This document shows, one piece after another, positions 11,905-24,099 of a stretch of DNA of 64,000 nucleotides. The notes beneath the pieces were generated by a model. That model saw nothing but the letters and a program-made list of their open reading frames with translations, made no database searches and was not told the DNA's origin. The stretch comes from Gossypium raimondii (taxonomy: Eukaryota > Streptophyta > Magnoliopsida > Malvales > Malvaceae), in contig NC_068572.1 in the NCBI RefSeq assembly GCF_025698545.1, positions 4,216,001-4,280,000 of the forward strand, written 5' to 3'. The stretch's first letter is position 1. Each line of letters begins with the position of its first letter. A program made the translations under genes and the position numbers.

Positions 11905-12420
11905 CTAATCATGGGCTAGGTCACTCGGCCCGAAAAGTGGGATTGAGTAAAAAAATGAAAACTGTTTTCAAAACAAGTCAGGCCTTGAGTAAGCTTTTTT
12001 TAACTCGAGCCTAGGCCCAATCTGTATTTGCAAAAAAAAAATGTTGTTGTTTCCACTATTTTGGTGCTATTTTACCACTATTTTGTTGTCATTTTGTTAT
12101 TATTTTGTCGTTATTGTTTAGATATTATATAACTCTTATTTTTATTATTAATTTTATTACTATTTTAGAGGTATTTTGCTTGCTAAGTTGTACTTATCTT
12201 GGTGTTAGTAAGTACTTTTTTAATTTATTTTTTATTTGTTGGGAAACATTTATTTTAATGTTTTTAGTGCATTTGATGTGTTATATTTTTTAATTTGTTT
12301 TTATATAAAAAATTTAATGCAAGCAGGTCGAGCTCGAGTTTGAGCATTTTTATCCGAGTCAGGCTTAGGCAAAATTTAGGCCCTATGTTGAGGTCCAGCC
12401 CGAACCCGCCCATGATCACC
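11905..12420. mobile_element. Dispersed MITE-like repeat, copy A
   Basis: The outer ends are inverted: ATCATGGGC near the left end and GCCCATGAT near the right. Inside are GC-richer arms with CGGCCCGAA and GCCCGAACCCGCC around an AT-rich core containing a TTTTTAGTG-like motif. Related copies lie at about 19005-19655 and 62860-63310. No coding capacity is seen. Confidence 0.55.
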
Positions 12421-12479
12421 TTTACTGAGCTATTAAAATAAATGCTATATGACTTTTTTTGTTCCCACTGCTTGAACTA

Positions 12480-13440
12480 ATTGAAAGTTTTTCTTTCTCC
12501 TCTTTTACAATTTAGTTTTTTTTTCATATAACAATTTTTTTCTCCAATCTCCGACATTGACTGTTAGATAGACTTCGATCTAAGACATATTTTTCTATTC
12601 GTCAATGGATACAAATACCCCGTACCGATTGTCGAATCGTTATTTAAGCTCTCTAGCAATGTTTAAAAAAAAACTTAATAGCTTAATAACTTAAATAAAA
12701 ACTTTCCAACAATTCAATAATTAAATTATAACTCTTTTTAATTAAATAACAAAACAAAAATTTAACAACTAGCAGTGTGGTTTACCCTATAAAAATATAA
12801 TTATATTTCCCCCATAAATATCTTTATTATTTAAATGAAAAATCGAGTGGAAAATGAAAAGACATTACAGGTCAGGCCTACCAAAGCGTAGGACATGTGA
12901 TAGCATGAAACAAAATGGCTCAAACATGTTTGCACTTTGCAGTAGTCAGGTCAGGCTGTTTTTTTTTTTACTGTTTTGGTGTTTCCTTTGTACTTTTATT
13001 TTAATGTAAAATAATATTAAATACAGGGGTAAATTATTTTTAATGTTATTAAATTATTAGTGAATTGATATTTTTGTTTAAATAATTGAACTGTTAAAAT
13101 TATTATTGTATAATATTTTCTATTTGTATCACATATGCAATCAAAAACTATTTTTCCTCTTCTCTATTACAATGCGGGTTTTTTTGCATTAAATGATTTT
13201 AAACATTATAAATTTGTAAGCCAAAATCATATTGTTTTCTTCTCTGATCTTTGATGTTAAATCAGATTTACTTAAATCTAAAGTATATTTTTCTACTTGT
13301 TAACGGGTACTGATTTACTGATCCACCTTACCGATTGTTGCTTAGAGCTCGCTATTCGAATTTGAAAAAAGAAATCCAATGACTTAAATAAAGACTTCAA
13401 ACAGATCAATAACTATTTTATAACTTTTTGAAGTTGATTT
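12480..13440. repeat. Pair of diverged direct repeats
   Basis: The segment about 12480-12720 and the segment about 13140-13430 share an ordered set of motifs: a TTTTTCTTCTC run, an ACAATTTAG/ACAATGCGG word, a CATATTTTTCTA word, a TACCGATTG word and an ACTTAAATAAA tail. Spacing is about 665 bp. They are probably two copies of one non-coding element. Confidence 0.5.
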
Positions 13441-13496
13441 ACTAATCATAAACTTTGTAATGGTTTAATGACCTTAGACCTTGTTTTTATGTCACC

Positions 13497-13770
13497 ATGT
13501 CTCACTGGCGAAGCCAGAATTTTTTTTTTATGAGAATGACCTGAATTAAATTGTATATTCTATAATAGTAAACATACAATTTCACTATTTTAATAATTTA
13601 TATCTTTATAATTTTAAAAGATTAAATCAAATTTTTATTTTTTAAGGGACCAAATTATAATTTTATCATTATTAATTTAAAATTTTATAAATTATAAAAA
13701 GTTTAAATAAAAAAAATTTATTTTAAAGGAACTGTGCCCCTGCCAACCCCTTGCTCTGTGACTACCTGCC
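13497..13770. mobile_element. Small repeat with GCGAAGCCAGAA end
   Basis: The left end reads GGCGAAGCCAGAATTT and the right end is a GTGCCCCTGCC-type tail after an AT-rich core with TTAAATAAAAAAA. A similar tail with CTGGCTTCGCCCCTG lies at about 18770-18900. This word is common at the ends of short plant repeats. The family is not assigned. Confidence 0.4.
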
Positions 13771-16700
13771 TACTAGTTCAGCATATTTTTCAAAAAGTAA
13801 TATTAATTTAATGTGAAATAATATGAAATAGAATTGATAATTAAGAAAATTACATATTTATCTATATATTGCAGCATTTTGATGGGATGAAAAACATTTG
13901 TTGCAGATGAGTCCATATAGGGTAAAGATACTACAAAAATGGAGATGAGGACATAAGAATAAAATAATGGATTTTATTCGGTGGATGATGCAGGCGAAAG
14001 GTTGAAGACAAGAAAGTATGAGAAGGCGCCGCGCTGTATTTCCAATGTCTCCAACTCACTCATTTATGACTTTTTTTTTCTTGTGTTGCTTCGCTTTGTG
14101 AAACCCCACACAATCATACCCCTCATTCGCCTCTCAATTTTTTTATTTTTCTAAAAAGAATATTTATTATTAGGAACATAGTGGCTTTAGCATAGTGTAA
14201 GTTATAGCCATTCAATTTGGGTAGGTACATCTATTTTTCCAATTTTATAAATAAAAATTTATATAACAAAATTATTAATTAATAAAAATATCTTACACAA
14301 AAAAAAACATAAACACGATATAAATAGATATATTGTCGATAAAATATTGGATATAATAAAAATAGACATTTTGAAAATTTTAATTAGTGAAAAACTAATT
14401 CCAACATTTTGGTATATTGAAAGAATTATAAGTTTTTTGAAAATTACTTTTCCTCAACCGTGGATATATGAATGATGTTGATTTATCTTATAATTTTGAA
14501 CTTTAAATTTAAACATATTAATTTTGAAATAAATATATTAATTTAATCTTATTTAAAATAAAATAAAATAAATAAATTACGTATTTATTAACAATAAACC
14601 AATTTTGTTAATAATAAACATTACCAAAAGTTTAAATTAATAAAATTTATAATTTATTTGATAAATACGAGATATTAATTAACACTTTCTCATAAGTACC
14701 AATCACAATCTTAAAACCATATTTTCACATTCTATTTAATTTGAATCTTTAAAATACCAAAATCTAAAATTACATTCTACTTGATTTGAATCTTAAAGAT
14801 ATACAGAAAATGCTAATCAAAATATTAGTGTTTGTGTACTTGAATTTTATATTTTTAACAATAGGCACAATATCCTTATAAAATATTACATTTTACTTCA
14901 TTTCCGTGTAATATAATTAAATTATGTTTAAAATTATAACGGAAATTATCGAAAAAAAATTTGTTAGCTTACTCTTCATTAATTGTTAATCCAATGAAAT
15001 AACAATAGGCAGATAGTTCATCTTCCAGCAGCCGCCGGGGGTTGTTTGAGCCAGCTTGAGGGCTGATATTGTAGGACTTGGTGATGAACAGTTAGTTGTT
15101 TATGTACACATTCTGTGTTTGTCCAAGGCAATGAAGAACTAATAATCTAAAACTTAGAGTAGTACCAAATATGAATCTATCTGTATGCTCAATTATTAAA
15201 ATTTTTCCTACAGTTGAAAGATTTCACACCTATATCTATATGCAGTTTGGCATGTGTATCAACTCTATCATCAACTCATAAAAGCATCAAATCCCAAGAC
15301 TTCCTTATTTCACATATAATAATCTCTGTATCAGAACATACCCTAATCTCATATCATTATAAAAATCATAAGTCATCAATGCAAATGAACCAAACAAAAA
15401 TACAAAAGAATAACCAAAATAAACTTATAGCAGAACATTGTGATTCATTCTTGTACTATCAAAAGCTTACGGAATGAAGTCACGGCAGTATATCTTTCAT
15501 TTTCTGAATGTATGAGAGAGTAAGAGCAAATGCATCATTGATGAAAGATAATTAGGTTAAGAAAAGCCACGACCTGGAAACAAAGACACAACCAGAATAG
15601 AGTTTATAACACCTAAAACCTATGCTACTTAGACGAGGGTGTGAGTGTCGCACATGAGTGTGTATCTGACATGAGTATTTCAGCTTCATTTAAAGTTAGA
15701 CCAACATAAAGATAAGATATTGGCTCAATTATTTTATCTTAAATGCTAACTATGCTTAGTTACCTAAGCGGCTAAACCATCCCTTAGGGTAACTCAAATA
15801 TGAAAAACTGTTTCAACATGAAGACTGCACTATCCACCAGTCTAAACTCCAGCAGTTCGAGTCATGTTTTCAATCAGAAAAGTAAACCTCCCAAGGACAC
15901 AACCAAGAAGAGGGTGAGGTGATCGATCAATTCCAAAATACAACCAAATGTTAAGGACACAACTATGTTACTGTGACATATTTTACAATATACATACGGC
16001 AGAACTTGAAGGTTTGCCAAAGTAATATCGGTAAACCAAGCTATTGGCTTTTATCTTGTAAATAAATTGTTAATTAGTGCCTGCTGAAAATGGTTAAGGT
16101 GACATAAAGGATAAAAAGATTCATGACAAGACTTGAGAGTAAATGAAGGGCACCACCAAAATCTACCTAACATAGTAGCAGCTTCTTTTGTTTCACATAC
16201 CAGACAATGGTAGGCCGATAAGTACAGATGGTAGTCGATGAGTGATCCGACAAATCATTGGCAGGAATCAAATGAAAGGATAATAAGATTAACATACAAA
16301 AAGAAGCAAAGGTATATATTTTGCCATGATCATAGCACAAAAGGTACAGATGAAGTGGTACACTCAAATAAAAACAATGACAATGAGAAAGTAATCATGA
16401 TAATCTTAAAAGATGAATGGGGGCTTTTCGATCACTATCACATGGGAAGACTGCAAAATCAACAATCAAAAAATAAACACAGAATAACGGTACTGATGTT
16501 AATATTGCAAAGCAAACACATAATGACAGCAAAATTCCGACTCAAACGATGCATCACCTACCACATATCACCAATTCCAAAGTTAATCCATCATTGGTTT
16601 CGTTTTGTTTTGCATTCCGGGAATTGTATTAAAAAAATAAAAGCAAACAAACAAATAAAACGGAGCTATTGCAAATGAAAGAAACATTAGAACAAAGCAA

Positions 16701-16866
16701 GAAGTATATAGCATCTGAAGTAGCAAATACAATAATATCATTAGATTACATTTTTATCAAAGATCTTTAAATAAAATACATTAACATAGACATGAGTTTG
16801 CCCAAATGCACAACAATTTATACATGATTCTTATTTCATATTAAAGACTTAAAACACATAATTTGA
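13771..16866. other. Spacer, no gene supported
   Basis: About 3 kb of mostly AT-rich DNA. A GC-richer patch near 13990-14150 and the moderately complex stretch 15000-16700 were read in all frames. No splice-consistent protein was found. Part of 16700-16866 is likely 3' UTR of the neighbouring membrane-protein gene. An undetected non-coding RNA cannot be excluded. Confidence 0.4.
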
Positions 16867-17325
16867 TCAATTGACTTCCTTAACGTTAACGGTGGGAATG
16901 GTTACATACCCAATCTTCTTAGGGCTAAGTTCTCCGTCGCTCTCATCATCCTCCAAACAAGCACGATGATAATCAGACCGGGCCGAGAAGAGGGTCCAGA
17001 CCAAGTAGAGGGTAGCCGCCGTGAGAGCGCCGCTACCGACGCCGAAGAGAAGAGCGACGACCACGCTAAGGATGTCCTTACTGCGCTCACGGAGAGAGCT
17101 CAAGACATCGGAGGGCTTGGGTCTTGGTGGTACGACGTTCAATTGACCGATCTCGGTGAAGACGGTGACGAATCCGGTGGAGGAGGAAGGGTCGTTAGGG
17201 TTTTCAAAAGAGAAAGAATAGGAGGCGACGAAGAATGTCTTGCAGGGTCTAGCGGTGGCTGATGCCGAAAGGAGGCCCACCGCCAGAATAGTCACCGCAA
17301 CCACGAATTGACTCCACCTTCCCAT
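16867..17325 (-). CDS. Uncharacterised secreted or type I membrane protein, 152 aa
   Basis: This is a single-exon gene, clearly richer in GC than its surroundings. The start is set at the ATG at 17325 (MGRWSQ...), because the longer frame to 17370 would begin at a TTG. Residues 6-24 form a signal-peptide core followed by a plausible ASATA cleavage site. A short luminal or extracellular part has one cysteine (PCKTFF, residues 27-32) and a Pro-rich stretch PPRPKP (66-71). A transmembrane helix spans about residues 85-112. The tail is short and acidic, with LEDDESDGE (124-132). Topology is predicted as N-out/C-in. I do not recognise a named family, and no function is proposed. The intact frame and clear topology argue for a real gene. 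Confidence 0.72.
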   Translation of the reverse strand: MGRWSQFVVAVTILAVGLLSASATARPCKTFFVASYSFSFENPNDPSSSTGFVTVFTEIGQLNVVPPRPKPSDVLSSLRERSKDILSVVVALLFGVGSGALTAATLYLVWTLFSARSDYHRACLEDDESDGELSPKKIGYVTIPTVNVKEVN

Positions 17326-17639
17326 TCTTCCTTCACGGCAATTTCGTCGGATTTTACGATTTGATTGCAAATTACGAATCGAGTCTAATTCCGCACCCCC
17401 TAAAACATATTTATACCACTACATGCATTTATTTGTTTTGGAACAATTACACATTTATCCCTCTTAGAAACTTCCATGCGTCCGTCAGAACACGGTCCTA
17501 AAATGTAAATTACACTAATAGTCACCTAACCCAAGTTAACAGCAGGTGACCAAAATGAAAACAGTTTTGTAATAGCAGTGCCTTTTTTACAAATTTTCTT
17601 TTATTTTCGACACTCAACATGAAAACTTATGAAAATTCA

Positions 17640-18720
17640 ATAACTAAGCCTTCGTTTGCTTTAACGTAAAAACTTTTACGGAAAATATTTTTAGCCTTTT
17701 CCGTTGTTTGTTTCATGTAAAATATGATTGTCAACGTAAAAGGTTTTTCAGTCAATATAAAATTATTTCATTATTCCCGCAACATATCTAACCAAATTTT
17801 TTTCCGTAAGATATTTTCCAAACTGATAAATCTTTGTTCACTGTAACACCCTCTTTACTGATCCAAACACCGGGTTAAAGCATCGAGATGTTACATTCTC
17901 TACTACATTCTTGACTTATCAAATATTTTTTTATAAACTTTCATAACTTTTCAATTTAGTCCCTTTTTTGTCATAAAAATTTAATATTCACTAATTAATT
18001 ATATCAAATCAATTTTCTTTCTTGTTACGCTTTAATCGCATATCAAACCTCTATACATTGTTTCACATATCAAACCTCTATGCATTGCACTTCTATTATT
18101 TCATCCACATATTTTTAAAGTTTAACAAATTAGTCATTGTCATCATAAAAATTTCATATTTTTCCACAATTTCATTTTACAATACTTTATGCATATTTCA
18201 TCATCTCATAACATATTCATTAAAGTTTTATCATATTTACCTTATTCACATATTAAATTGTTTCACACTTAAATTTTGGTACATTTTCTCAAATTAGTCC
18301 CTATTGCCATGTAATTTATTTGTCACCATACAAGCACTTTAATCAAATATTTCATTTTAATATCTTATTTCACATAACAAATTTTCATGCATATCACTTC
18401 TCTTGTTTCAATTATAAATTTCACAAAGTTTACAATTTAATCCTTAACATCATGAAGATTCATTATTTACTATAATTTCACCTTAACATCACTTTATAAT
18501 CAATTCACTACTTCATTTAAACTCTTTATCATAAATCTTAAATGTATGTTTGTTCCATTGAAAATAAATTTTATGAAATATTTCAGAAATCTATCAAGCA
18601 ATGAGAAAATATTTTACACATATTTATCCAAACACTAGAAAATATTAGTTTTTCCAAATAAGTAAGTCATTTTCCAAAATTATTTTCAAATTTTCGATAA
18701 AACAAATAGGGACTAAATTT
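17640..18720. repeat. Repeat block with LTR-type terminus
   Basis: Near 17843 the phrase TGTAACACCCTC, followed by CCGGGTTAAAGCATCGAG, matches the beginning of a common plant LTR style. It sits inside flanks that look like the two arms of another element: ACGTAAAAACTTTTACGGAAAATATTTT at left, and GAAAATATTTTACACATATTT with AAACAAATAG at right. Downstream are reiterated ATTTAGTCC/AATTTAGTCC phrases. A nested LTR fragment is likely; the ends were not fixed. Confidence 0.4.
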
Positions 18721-19004
18721 ACATTGCAATATATGCACAAAATTTAAAAAAATTAAATTAGTAAAGGTAAAATTGCACTTCGTCCCCCCTGAAATTATAA
18801 AAATTCGATTTAATCCTTTAAAAATTATAAAGATATATACTATAAAAAATTAAAAATTCATTCGGCCCTTCCTAAAAATTTGTCCTGGCTTCGCCCCTGT
18901 GCACATATATAGTTTATACAACTTCTATTTGGTGTTTTCTTTTATTAAATTGCACAATCTATGTTATTTTTCCGTTTGCTTCTCTGTTCCTTTTCATAAC
19001 TAGA

Positions 19005-19655
19005 ACTAGACATGTTCATAAATTGGATAACTTATCCAAACCCAAAGGCCTGTCCGAAAAATAAGAGGGTTTGGACAAAATACAAGACTTGAAAAATGGG
19101 TTTGGGTTAAATTTAAGTCTTATTTTCTATATGGGTCGGGCCTTGGACAAGATTTATAGCTCAAGCTCGACTCGACCTGGCCCAAATATTATGTTATAAA
19201 ATAATATTAAATTAATTATATATGTTAAATAATAATTATATATATTTATATTTATATTAAATCACTAACCTAACCATAATTAAACGATCATTACCCAAAA
19301 CCTAACAAAAAATTATCCAATTAAATAACCAAACCCAAAATATAAAATTTTAAATATTATATGTAATACAATAAAACATTTATTATATTTATGGTAGTGT
19401 TTTTTAATATAAATACTTTTAATGCATTAGAAAACTTTTATTTTAGTGTTTTTAGTGTATTTAGTGTTAAGTTTTTCTTAAAAAATATTTTAAATAAAAC
19501 TAACCTAAAAAGATCAAATATGGTCGGGTCAAGTCGGCCTCAAGTTTATTTTTCTTAAACTAGATCTAATTTGGACAAAAAAATAAATCCATTTTTCAGG
19601 TTGAATTATGTCCGAGTTTAAAAATTTGAATTAGATACCTTGCATGTCATGTTCC
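19005..19655. mobile_element. Dispersed MITE-like repeat, copy B
   Basis: The arms carry words such as GGCCTGTCCGAAAA, GGGTCGGGCC and GACTCGACCTGGCCC around an AT-rich core with TTTTTAGTGTATTTAGTG. The composition and order follow the element at 11905-12420. No coding capacity is seen. Confidence 0.5.
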
Positions 19656-19819
19656 GGTGATGACCACCTTTCTAAAGCCTTTGTTGACTCAAAACTTCCC
19701 ACAATGTTTTCACATTCATCGTTTGTGTCCATTGCACAATGTTTTCACATGGTTGTTTCTTTGTTTCCTTGTTAACTACCAGTACGTATTTAAACATCAA
19801 ATCAGCTATTCACGACACC

Positions 19820-20262
19820 AAACATGAAGAATTGGCCTTCAATATGGAGCTGGTAGAACTCCAACCTGACTCTGCGAAATAATAAAAAAGCATTCTTCGG
19901 TGGGTAAGGTCATGGCCAAGAAAACAAGTGAAGTTAGGCCCTGTTAAAGCTAATACTTTCCGAGGTGTGACCTCTCAATGAGCTCGACTGAAACAGTTTA
20001 TTGTTGTCTTTGGCAATGAAGCTGATAAAAGAAAACCCTAGATCATCTTCTACTAAAAGACTTGTCGATAGGAGCCACCCTCGAAGAGATAGATTTCTTA
20101 ACATTCAAGTTATGGATTAGGGTTAACAATCTTCCTATCCAGATCATCATGTTTACTCCACTCTTAGAAACAAACTTTGTCAACACAAAAGATGTCCAAT
20201 GGGAAGGCATCATCATGCGAATCAAAGTTGCCACCCTGGCCAACAACGTAACAATTAAATAA
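19820..20262 (+). pseudogene. LINE-like ORF1 fragment (DUF4283-like), decayed
   Basis: The 66-aa open stretch from 20062 contains LWIRVNNLPIQ and FVNTKDVQWEG. This resembles the DUF4283 domain that precedes a zinc knuckle in plant L1-type elements. The upstream part from about 19820 is broken by stops and frame changes. The fragment abuts the truncated LTR at 20289. It is a non-functional remnant. Confidence 0.5.
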
Positions 20263-20288
20263 GGCTAATTTGTTCTTAACAATTTTTG

Positions 20289-21106
20289 TTAATCACTTAA
20301 AAACGTAAATATATATATATATATATGAAAATATTCATTAAAAAAATAGGAAAATATTCGTTTTTTAAAAATATATGTGTACATATAAAAGAATATATAT
20401 AGATAAAAAATTAGAATAAAAATAATAATTACACTATTAATTAATAAAATAAATAAAAGAACATAAAAAACTAAATTGAATTGCAATTACAATATAAGGG
20501 TAAATCGCAAATAAATAAAAGTAAAGGACTAATTTGAGCGCTGAGTTACATAGAGAAATTTGGAAGGAAATTTTCCTTCTCCTCTAAAACAGTGTCGTTC
20601 AAAAGGATTAAATTGAATTTAAAATAAATAAAATGGGTAAATTAAAAAAATAAAGAAAACTTAATTACAAAAACATTAAAAGGCGGAGGGACTAAATAAA
20701 AAATAAATAAAATTCGCAGTGGTATCACATTCTCCCTTTTTTAAAATCGTAAATAAGTAAAAAAAATAATCGAAAGAAAAAATAGTAAGCCGCCTTTAAA
20801 AAACTGCCAATCGTTCTTTTTTTATTCCTCCTCCTCTCTCTCTTTTTTTTTTTTACAATGAAGGGAGACGCCTCTATTTATAGTTGAGCCTCCCCAAATT
20901 TAACGGTACAGATCAATTACATCAACGACTGAGATTAAAGGGTATCTACAAATTAAATCTCTAAGATTACAAAATCATATATTCTAAGATTGCATATCAT
21001 ATCTAAGATTATATATCATATCTAAGATTGCATATCATATCTAAGATTGCATATCCTCAAAAATTATGTTTCCATATGTGAGCCCGGGCTAAAATTGGGC
21101 ATTACA
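20289..21106 (-). repeat. 3' LTR, truncated copy
   Basis: This corresponds to 28815-29679 of the complete LTR. Its U3 start (TGTAATGCCC on the minus strand) is intact, but the distal 1.2 kb is absent. A minus-strand TATAAATA box lies at 20875-20882, matching one at 29409-29416 in the other LTR. Confidence 0.85.
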
Positions 21107-21122
21107 GCTACCCCTCTTTGCT
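21107..21122 (-). other. Polypurine tract of the LTR element
   Basis: Immediately before the 3' LTR, the minus strand reads AAAGAGGGGTAGC. This is the expected position and composition for the plus-strand primer of reverse transcription. Confidence 0.65.
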
Positions 21123-21229
21123 CGTTGTCGTGTAACAGGAACGGAGCAAAGACTTTAAAAATGCCCAATTTTGCCCGGTCTTGCTGGAACATAAAACTCT
21201 TCTTCTTTAAGTAGCCTCATTCCTTCCTA

Positions 21230-22565
21230 CTGCATCTTTAGAAGTATAGTAGCTAGTGCTTCAATCTATTCCACTGCAACTGCAGGGAGATAAGACTTAC
21301 AATCTTCAACCTATTCCACTGCTGACCAGGGAGATAGGATTATCGACTTCAATGTACTCCACTTTGTAACCACGGGAGGTAAAATCCACCATCTTGATCT
21401 ACTCCACTCTTGCGCTAGGGAGATAAGATCTAAAATCTTCAATCTATTCCACTATTGCCTAGGGAAGTAGAATTACTAGCTTCAATGTACTCTACTGTAA
21501 CCACAGGGAGGTAAAATCCGTAATTTTCAATCTGCTCCACTACTGCTTAAGGAGATAAGATCTGAAATCTTCAATCTATTCCACTGTTGCCCAGGGAAGT
21601 AGAATTATTGGCTTTAATGTAATCCACTGTAACCACAGGGAGGTAAAATCCACCATCTTCGATCTACTTCACTACTGCTTAGGGAGATAAGATCTGAAAT
21701 CTTCAATCTATTCCATTATTGCCTAGGGAAGTAGAATTACTAGCTTCAATGTACTCCACTGTAACCACAGTGAGGTAAAATCCGTAATCTTCAATCTGCT
21801 CCACTCATCGCTTAGGAGATAAGATCTGAAATCTTCAATCTATTCCATTGTTGCCGTGGAAGTAGAATTATTGGCTTCAATGTACTCCACTATAACCACG
21901 GGAGGTAAAATCGCCATCTTCGATCTGCTCCACTCGCTAGGAGATAATATCTGAAATCTTCAATCTATTCCATTGTTGCCCGTGGAAGTAGAATTCTCGG
22001 CTTCAATGTACTCCATTATAACCACAGGGAGGTAAAATCCGCCATCTTCGATCCGCTCTACTATCGCTTAGGAGATAAGATCTGAAATCTTCAATCTATT
22101 CCATCACGCCTGGGAAGTAGAATTATCGCTTCAATGTACTCCACTATAACCACGGGGAGGTAAAATCATCATCTTCGATCCGCTCCACTCTCGCTAGGAG
22201 ATAAGATCTGAAATCTTCAATCATTCCATCACGCCTGGGAAGTAGAATTTCGGCTTCAATGTACTCCACTATAACCACGGGAGGTAAAATCCGCCATCTT
22301 CGATCGCTTCATTGTCAATGCAAGAAGGCAAGATCTGCTATCTTTAATTTATTCCACTGCTGCCCAGGGAAGTAGAATTACTGGCTTCAATGTACTCCAC
22401 TATAACCACAGGGAGGTAAAATCCGCCATATTCGATCTGCTTCGCTGTCAATGCAGGAAGGCAAGATCTGCTGTCTTTAACCTGCTCCACTACAAACGAG
22501 GAAGACAATGCTTTGTTTTCGATCTGCTTCGCTGTCGATGCAGGAAGACAAGATTTGCTCTTTCA
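21230..22565. repeat. Higher-order tandem array, about 134-bp period
   Basis: Each higher-order unit is made of three related 42-47-bp subunits. These carry the cores CTATTCCACT..GGGAAGTAGAATTA, GTACTCCACT..CCACAGGGAGGTAAAATC and CTGCTCCACT..TAGGGAGATAAGATC. About nine units run from 21230 to beyond 22345. The last units drop subunits and change to AGGAAGGCAAGATCTGC. The array lies between gag and the polypurine tract of the retroelement. It has no long ORF on either strand. Confidence 0.85.
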
Positions 22566-22569
22566 CTGA

Positions 22570-23770
22570 TCTGTTCTCTGGGGAGCATGACCTGTATAGT
22601 AAACCTAATTATGTCTAATGATTAGAATGTCATGATAAAAAATGCATCAAATGCTCCTAACTAGACATGTATGAATGGTGCTTACATGAATGTAAAATTT
22701 TATTTTTCCGAGAATGATCCCGCTTAGGTTGTCATTACTCGAAGTTTATTAAGGCTTTGTAACTAACGTGCTACAACGCCTTCTTGCTTGACTGGCTTTT
22801 CTGAATACACATCTAGCCAGGTTGCCCCCCACTGTGAACCTCCAAGTTTAATCCATTGGGGCGCAAAAATTCATACCATCGTTCTCCCACTGTAACCCAA
22901 GAGTATATGACTTTCCTTCAATCCTCTCCTATCACAATTCAAAGATAGAGGATCTAAATATTTCTAGTCTCTTACACCATTCCCAAGGTGTCGTACCAAA
23001 GGCTCACGCGCAACTGAATGCTCTCTTCCCTGAGGTAACATCTTTCTATTGCCTGGTGATCATTAATTGCTTGTTGATCTAGGCTTTGTCATCAACACGA
23101 CATCCAATTTTTTGACAACAAAATCTAAAGAGAAAGTCCTAGTTTAGACTATTCCTTTTCAGATTTCCAACCTTTAAACCCGGTGCGTTCTAAATAATAG
23201 TCCTGTTTCAAGCTCTTGTATTATTTAGAAACTTATAGAGTAATATGCAAAACTTCCTTCGTGAAAGTTTTATTAGTCCATTGATCATTATTCTAATGCA
23301 ACATGCTTGCAAAAAGAACAAAACGATGGATGAAATAGAGATAATTCTGAGCATAACATGAAATAAATTATCAAATATAGTAAAGAAGAATAACAAAGAG
23401 ATTAATTGGGAATACGTATCTTGGAAACGAATGAAGTGTTCCGAGAATAACAAATTTAGTATAAATAATATGAATATTGGGTGCCCCAGATATCGCAGCT
23501 TGAACTTCTCTGTACAAACTTTTTTTTTGAAGATCCATCTGAGTTTGACATGTGTTTAGGAGATCCACAGTAAGCTACCACTGCCCCAAGATGTTGCCTA
23601 CCTTTTCTTGATAATTCAAGTATAACAAGACCACCACATGCCCCAAGTTGCTCTAATCACCTCGTGCCCCATTCTGATCAATATTTGAGCCGCCCTTTTC
23701 GGGTTTTCAACTCAAATCCCTTTTGGTCTCAAAGTGCCCTTTGCGGGTTTTCACTTTGGCCTCTCCATTT
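22570..23770 (-). other. Internal region of the LTR element, no domain seen
   Basis: This is moderately complex sequence without long ORFs. No catalytic motif of protease, reverse transcriptase or integrase was found on either strand. It may be remnant untranslated or captured sequence. Confidence 0.45.
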
Positions 23771-23788
23771 TTCCTTTTTTTTCCTTTT

Positions 23789-23990
23789 TTGTTTTTGTTT
23801 TTGTTTTTGTTTTTGTTTTTGTTTTTGTTTTTGTTTTTGTTTTTGTTTTTGTTTTTGTTTTTGTTTTTGTTTTTGTTTTTGTTTTTGTTTTTGTTTTTGT
23901 TTTTGTTTTTATTTTTGTTTTTGTTTTTGTTTTTGTTTTTGTTTTTGTTTTTGTTTTTGTTTTTGTTTTTGTTTTTGTTTTTGTTTTTTG
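23789..23990. repeat. TTTTTG hexanucleotide tract, about 33 copies
   Basis: This is a nearly perfect run of the unit GTTTTT, with one G-to-A change near 23911. Because the period is a multiple of three, several frames stay open: Phe-Leu, Phe-Cys and Phe-Val on plus, and Lys-Asn on minus. The resulting long ORFs are by-products of the repeat. Confidence 0.95.
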
Positions 23991-24099
23991 AATCTGAACT
24001 CATAGGATTAGACAAGTCTTCGTTATCCCTTTCGATCAGAACCAATGTAAAATCTTCTTTGTGATCAAATTTCTTTGATAGAGCCTTTTGGGGCATAAT

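Noticed and set aside
16238..16678. 146-aa plus-strand ORF
   Set aside because: Lys/His/Ile-rich composition of AT-rich DNA, no recognisable domain, and it lies beyond the 3' end of the minus-strand membrane protein gene.
16966..17262. 98-aa plus-strand ORF opposite the membrane protein gene
   Set aside because: It is antisense to a GC-rich coding exon. The minus frame has a signal peptide and TM helix, while this frame has no recognisable feature.
17326..17370. N-terminal extension of the membrane protein to 17370
   Set aside because: The extension would start at TTG. The ATG at 17325 directly precedes a good signal peptide.
21230..22565. CRISPR-like array
   Set aside because: Units are contiguous and diverged with no unique spacers, and the setting is a plant retroelement.
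23664..24064. Phe-Leu, Phe-Cys and Phe-Val repeat proteins on the plus strand
   Set aside because: All are translations of one hexanucleotide repeat.
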